Part shown: one piece after another, positions 61,780-64,000 of the stretch
How positions within the stretch are numbered: position 1 is the stretch's first letter
Layout of the letters: each line of letters starts with the position of its first letter
Origin: Perognathus longimembris pacificus
Taxonomy: Eukaryota; Chordata; Mammalia; Rodentia; Heteromyidae
Direction: 5' to 3'
Assembly: GCF_023159225.1 (NCBI RefSeq)
Contig: NC_063171.1
Span: 11,546,826 to 11,610,825, forward strand
Length of the DNA stretch: 64,000 bases
Translations under genes and position numbers: made by a program
Notes under the pieces: model-generated
The model's input: only the letters and a program-made list of their open reading frames with translations
What the model was told of the DNA's origin: nothing
Database searches by the model: none

Positions 61780-62700
61780 ATTTAAACACCAAATTGTTTT
61801 GCAAGTATTGCTTTTGGAATTGTTTGTCTTTTTGGTCTTTGTCTCTCGATTTTTTGGTATTCCCCTTCTCTTCCCTAGTTCTAATACATGTGTATACAGT
61901 ATCCAGGGTACTAAGATCAGATACAGTGACAACAGGGGTAAAACCACAGGAAGGGAATACGAGAGAGAAAAAAAAAGGGGGGGTACAGTTTCACATGACA
62001 TGTTGAAAATAATTACAATCAAGTAACACTTGTTTCCATAACATGGAGTTCATTTCACTTAGCATCATCTCATGTTGTCATAAGGGAATAGCTATTGGGC
62101 TATTGTGATCTTCTGCTATAACTACCCTAACCTTGCACTAATTATTCCCAATGAGGGAAACCGTAGTGTCTTTGTTTCTTTGGTCTGGCTCACTTCACTT
62201 CGTATAATTTTTTCCAAGTCCTTCCATTTCCTTACGAATGGGGCAATACCATTCTTTCCAATAGAGGCATGGAATTCATTGTGTATATGTACCATATTTT
62301 CCTGATGCACTCATCTACTGAGGGGCATCTGGGTTGCTTCCATATTTTAGCAATGACCAATTGTGATGCGATGATCATTGTTGTGCTGGTGCCTTTAGTG
62401 TGTTCTTGCTTGTAATCATTTGGGTAGATGCCCAAAAGTGGGGCTGCTGAGTTGTTGGGGAGCTCTATGTTTCACCTTCTGAGGAACCTCCATACCGCTT
62501 TCCATAGTGGTTGAGCCAGTATACATTCCAACCAAAAATGTAGTAGGATTCCTTTTTGGCCATATCCCCTCCATCATTTGTTATTGTTAGCTTTCCTGAT
62601 AATGGACATTATTACTGGGGTGAGGTGGAATCTCAGTGTTGTTTTGATTTGTATTTCTTTTATGTATGGCACTTCATTCTATTGGCTGTTCTGTTCTCAA
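61780..62700 (-). mobile_element. L1 ORF2 end and 3'UTR (minus strand)
   Basis: The complement of the same L1 family as 4290-5310, extending further into ORF2 (up to the complement of GAGATTCCACCTCACCCCAG at about 62610-62632). ORF fragments on the minus strand at 62122-62310 and 62232-62435 are ORF2 remnants. Confidence 0.85.
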
Positions 62701-63514
62701 TCCAGGGACACTGCATTGCTGTGTCTTCTACATGCAGAAGCACAGGTTCCATGATGAGACTACCAACTCCTCAGCTGCATCAGCAGAGTCTATGGAGGTT
62801 TGCTTTTTGTCCCAATGATTGAAATTCCTAGCTGCAATAGCTGGATTGAGTAGGGATGCCTGAACAGTAGAATATAAGACAGAGCAAAGGAATTGATGAT
62901 TTGTAGTACTAGGAAATCCCTTGGCTCTCTGGTCTCCATAGAGTTACACAGAATAGCTTCTAGCTTCTAATTTTGTTCCTACTTGGTTGCATTGCGAACC
63001 TCAACAAGCCTCCTATCTTACTAAACCACAACATATCTGGATGATATTTAGTAGCAAAAGCTGGTATCATAAAGGATTGTGGGTAACGATGAAATGAGAA
63101 AGCACAGGTAAAGCATTTTTTTATTGATTAGAGAGAAATGGAACTCCCTTTCACCTGATTATTTTTCTAATGGTGAACACACCCAGGAGACAGAAAGTGT
63201 CACTGAAAGCTGGAGTGTAGGGACTTCAAATAATAATTATGTTACCATTGTCTTTCCTATTTTAAACATATAGCCTAAGTGTAAAAACTTGTTTGGAAAT
63301 AGCATTAATCCAATTTGGAAAACAGAATCCTAAAATACGACTACAGAGAGGGTTTCTACTTACCATGTCATTTACTCTTAGTGCCCTTGCGGAAGTCATT
63401 TGATTTATAAATTATATAAAATGAAATCTGAAAGATTCCTGGCACTTCTTTTATGCCTAAGTGGCCATGATTTTTATAAGTCTATATTAACCTATTATTG
63501 ACATTTATTTTTTA
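62701..63514. other. No gene seen
   Basis: Between two minus-strand L1 copies. An 88-codon plus-strand ORF (62556-62822) starts within L1 and has no recognisable family. Confidence 0.5.
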
Positions 63515-64000
63515 CTTTTTTTTCAATTTTTATTATCAAACTGAAATACAGAGAGGTTACAGTTTCATATGTTAGGCATTGGATACATTTCTTGTACTGT
63601 TTTTTACCTTGTCCCTCTTACCCTCCTCCCCCCTCCCCCTTTCCCTTTCAGTTCACTTAGACCAAACAGTTTTGCAACTGTTGCTTTTGTAGTTGTTTGT
63701 CTTTTTTTACCCTGAGTCTCTCAATTTTGGTATTACTTTTCAATTTCCTAGTTCCAATACCAGTATACACAGTTTCCAATACACTCAGATAAGATTACAG
63801 AGATAGTGTAGGTACAACCACAGGAAGGTGATACAAGAACATCATCAATAATTGAAGCTACAGATACACATGGAACGTTGAAAGTATTTACAACTGTGAT
63901 ATAACAATTGTCTCCATAACATGGAGTTCATTTCACTTAGCATCATCTTATGTGTTCATAAGGGTATAGCTATTGGGCCTTGTGATGCTCTGCTATGACT
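63515..64000 (-). mobile_element. L1 3' end running off the window
   Basis: T-rich tail, complement of the L1 3'UTR with a pyrimidine tract at about 63618-63650, then sequence matching the copy at 1851-2330. It continues beyond the window. Confidence 0.85.

Noticed and set aside
29858..64000. Neighbouring RGS1 exons expected upstream of RGS13
   Set aside because: No ORF or segment here matches the RGS box landmarks. RGS1 probably lies beyond the window.

Overview
This window is AT-rich, intron-dominated mammalian nuclear DNA. It carries many retroposons and microsatellites and no bacterial-style gene organisation. The SINE content points to a rodent of the superfamily Geomyoidea (kangaroo rats, pocket mice, pocket gophers). 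Ten copies of a dimeric element are present, with a tRNA/ID-like left half and a second half matching the published description of IDL-Geo, a SINE reported only from Geomyoidea. Species is not determined.

The only intact protein gene I can assemble is RGS13 (regulator of G-protein signalling 13), on the minus strand. Its four coding exons are at 29789-29853 (start), 26421-26482, 7373-7539 and 6137-6319 (stop). All junctions are GT-AG, the phases fit exactly, and together they give 477 nt (158 residues plus stop). Intron 2 is about 18.9 kb and holds much of the mobile DNA. Window coordinates below 6137 are the 3' flank. Coordinates above 29858 are the 5' flank or untranslated-exon territory, in which I could not place upstream exons. 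No other RGS gene of the cluster is visible.

An ERV1/gammaretrovirus-like provirus (15239-21620) lies in RGS13 intron 2, antisense to the gene and inserted into an older L1 fragment. It has two 257-bp LTRs that differ at about 13 positions plus two 1-bp indels. It also has a primer-binding-site-like sequence, a structured leader with a perfect 12-bp palindrome, gag with three zinc-knuckle motifs, pro, RT, RNase H and integrase regions, and a polypurine tract. There is essentially no env. All reading frames are broken.

The rest is 5'-truncated L1 3' ends in both orientations, IDL-Geo SINEs (mostly with clear target-site duplications), ID monomers, B1 fragments, and an older SINE that joins a 7SL/B1-like head to the same right arm found in IDL-Geo. 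Most copies of that older SINE carry a microsatellite exactly at their tail. Remaining stretches are unique-looking AT-rich sequence in which I see no gene. One unexplained 132-codon minus-strand ORF (58006-58404) is flagged.
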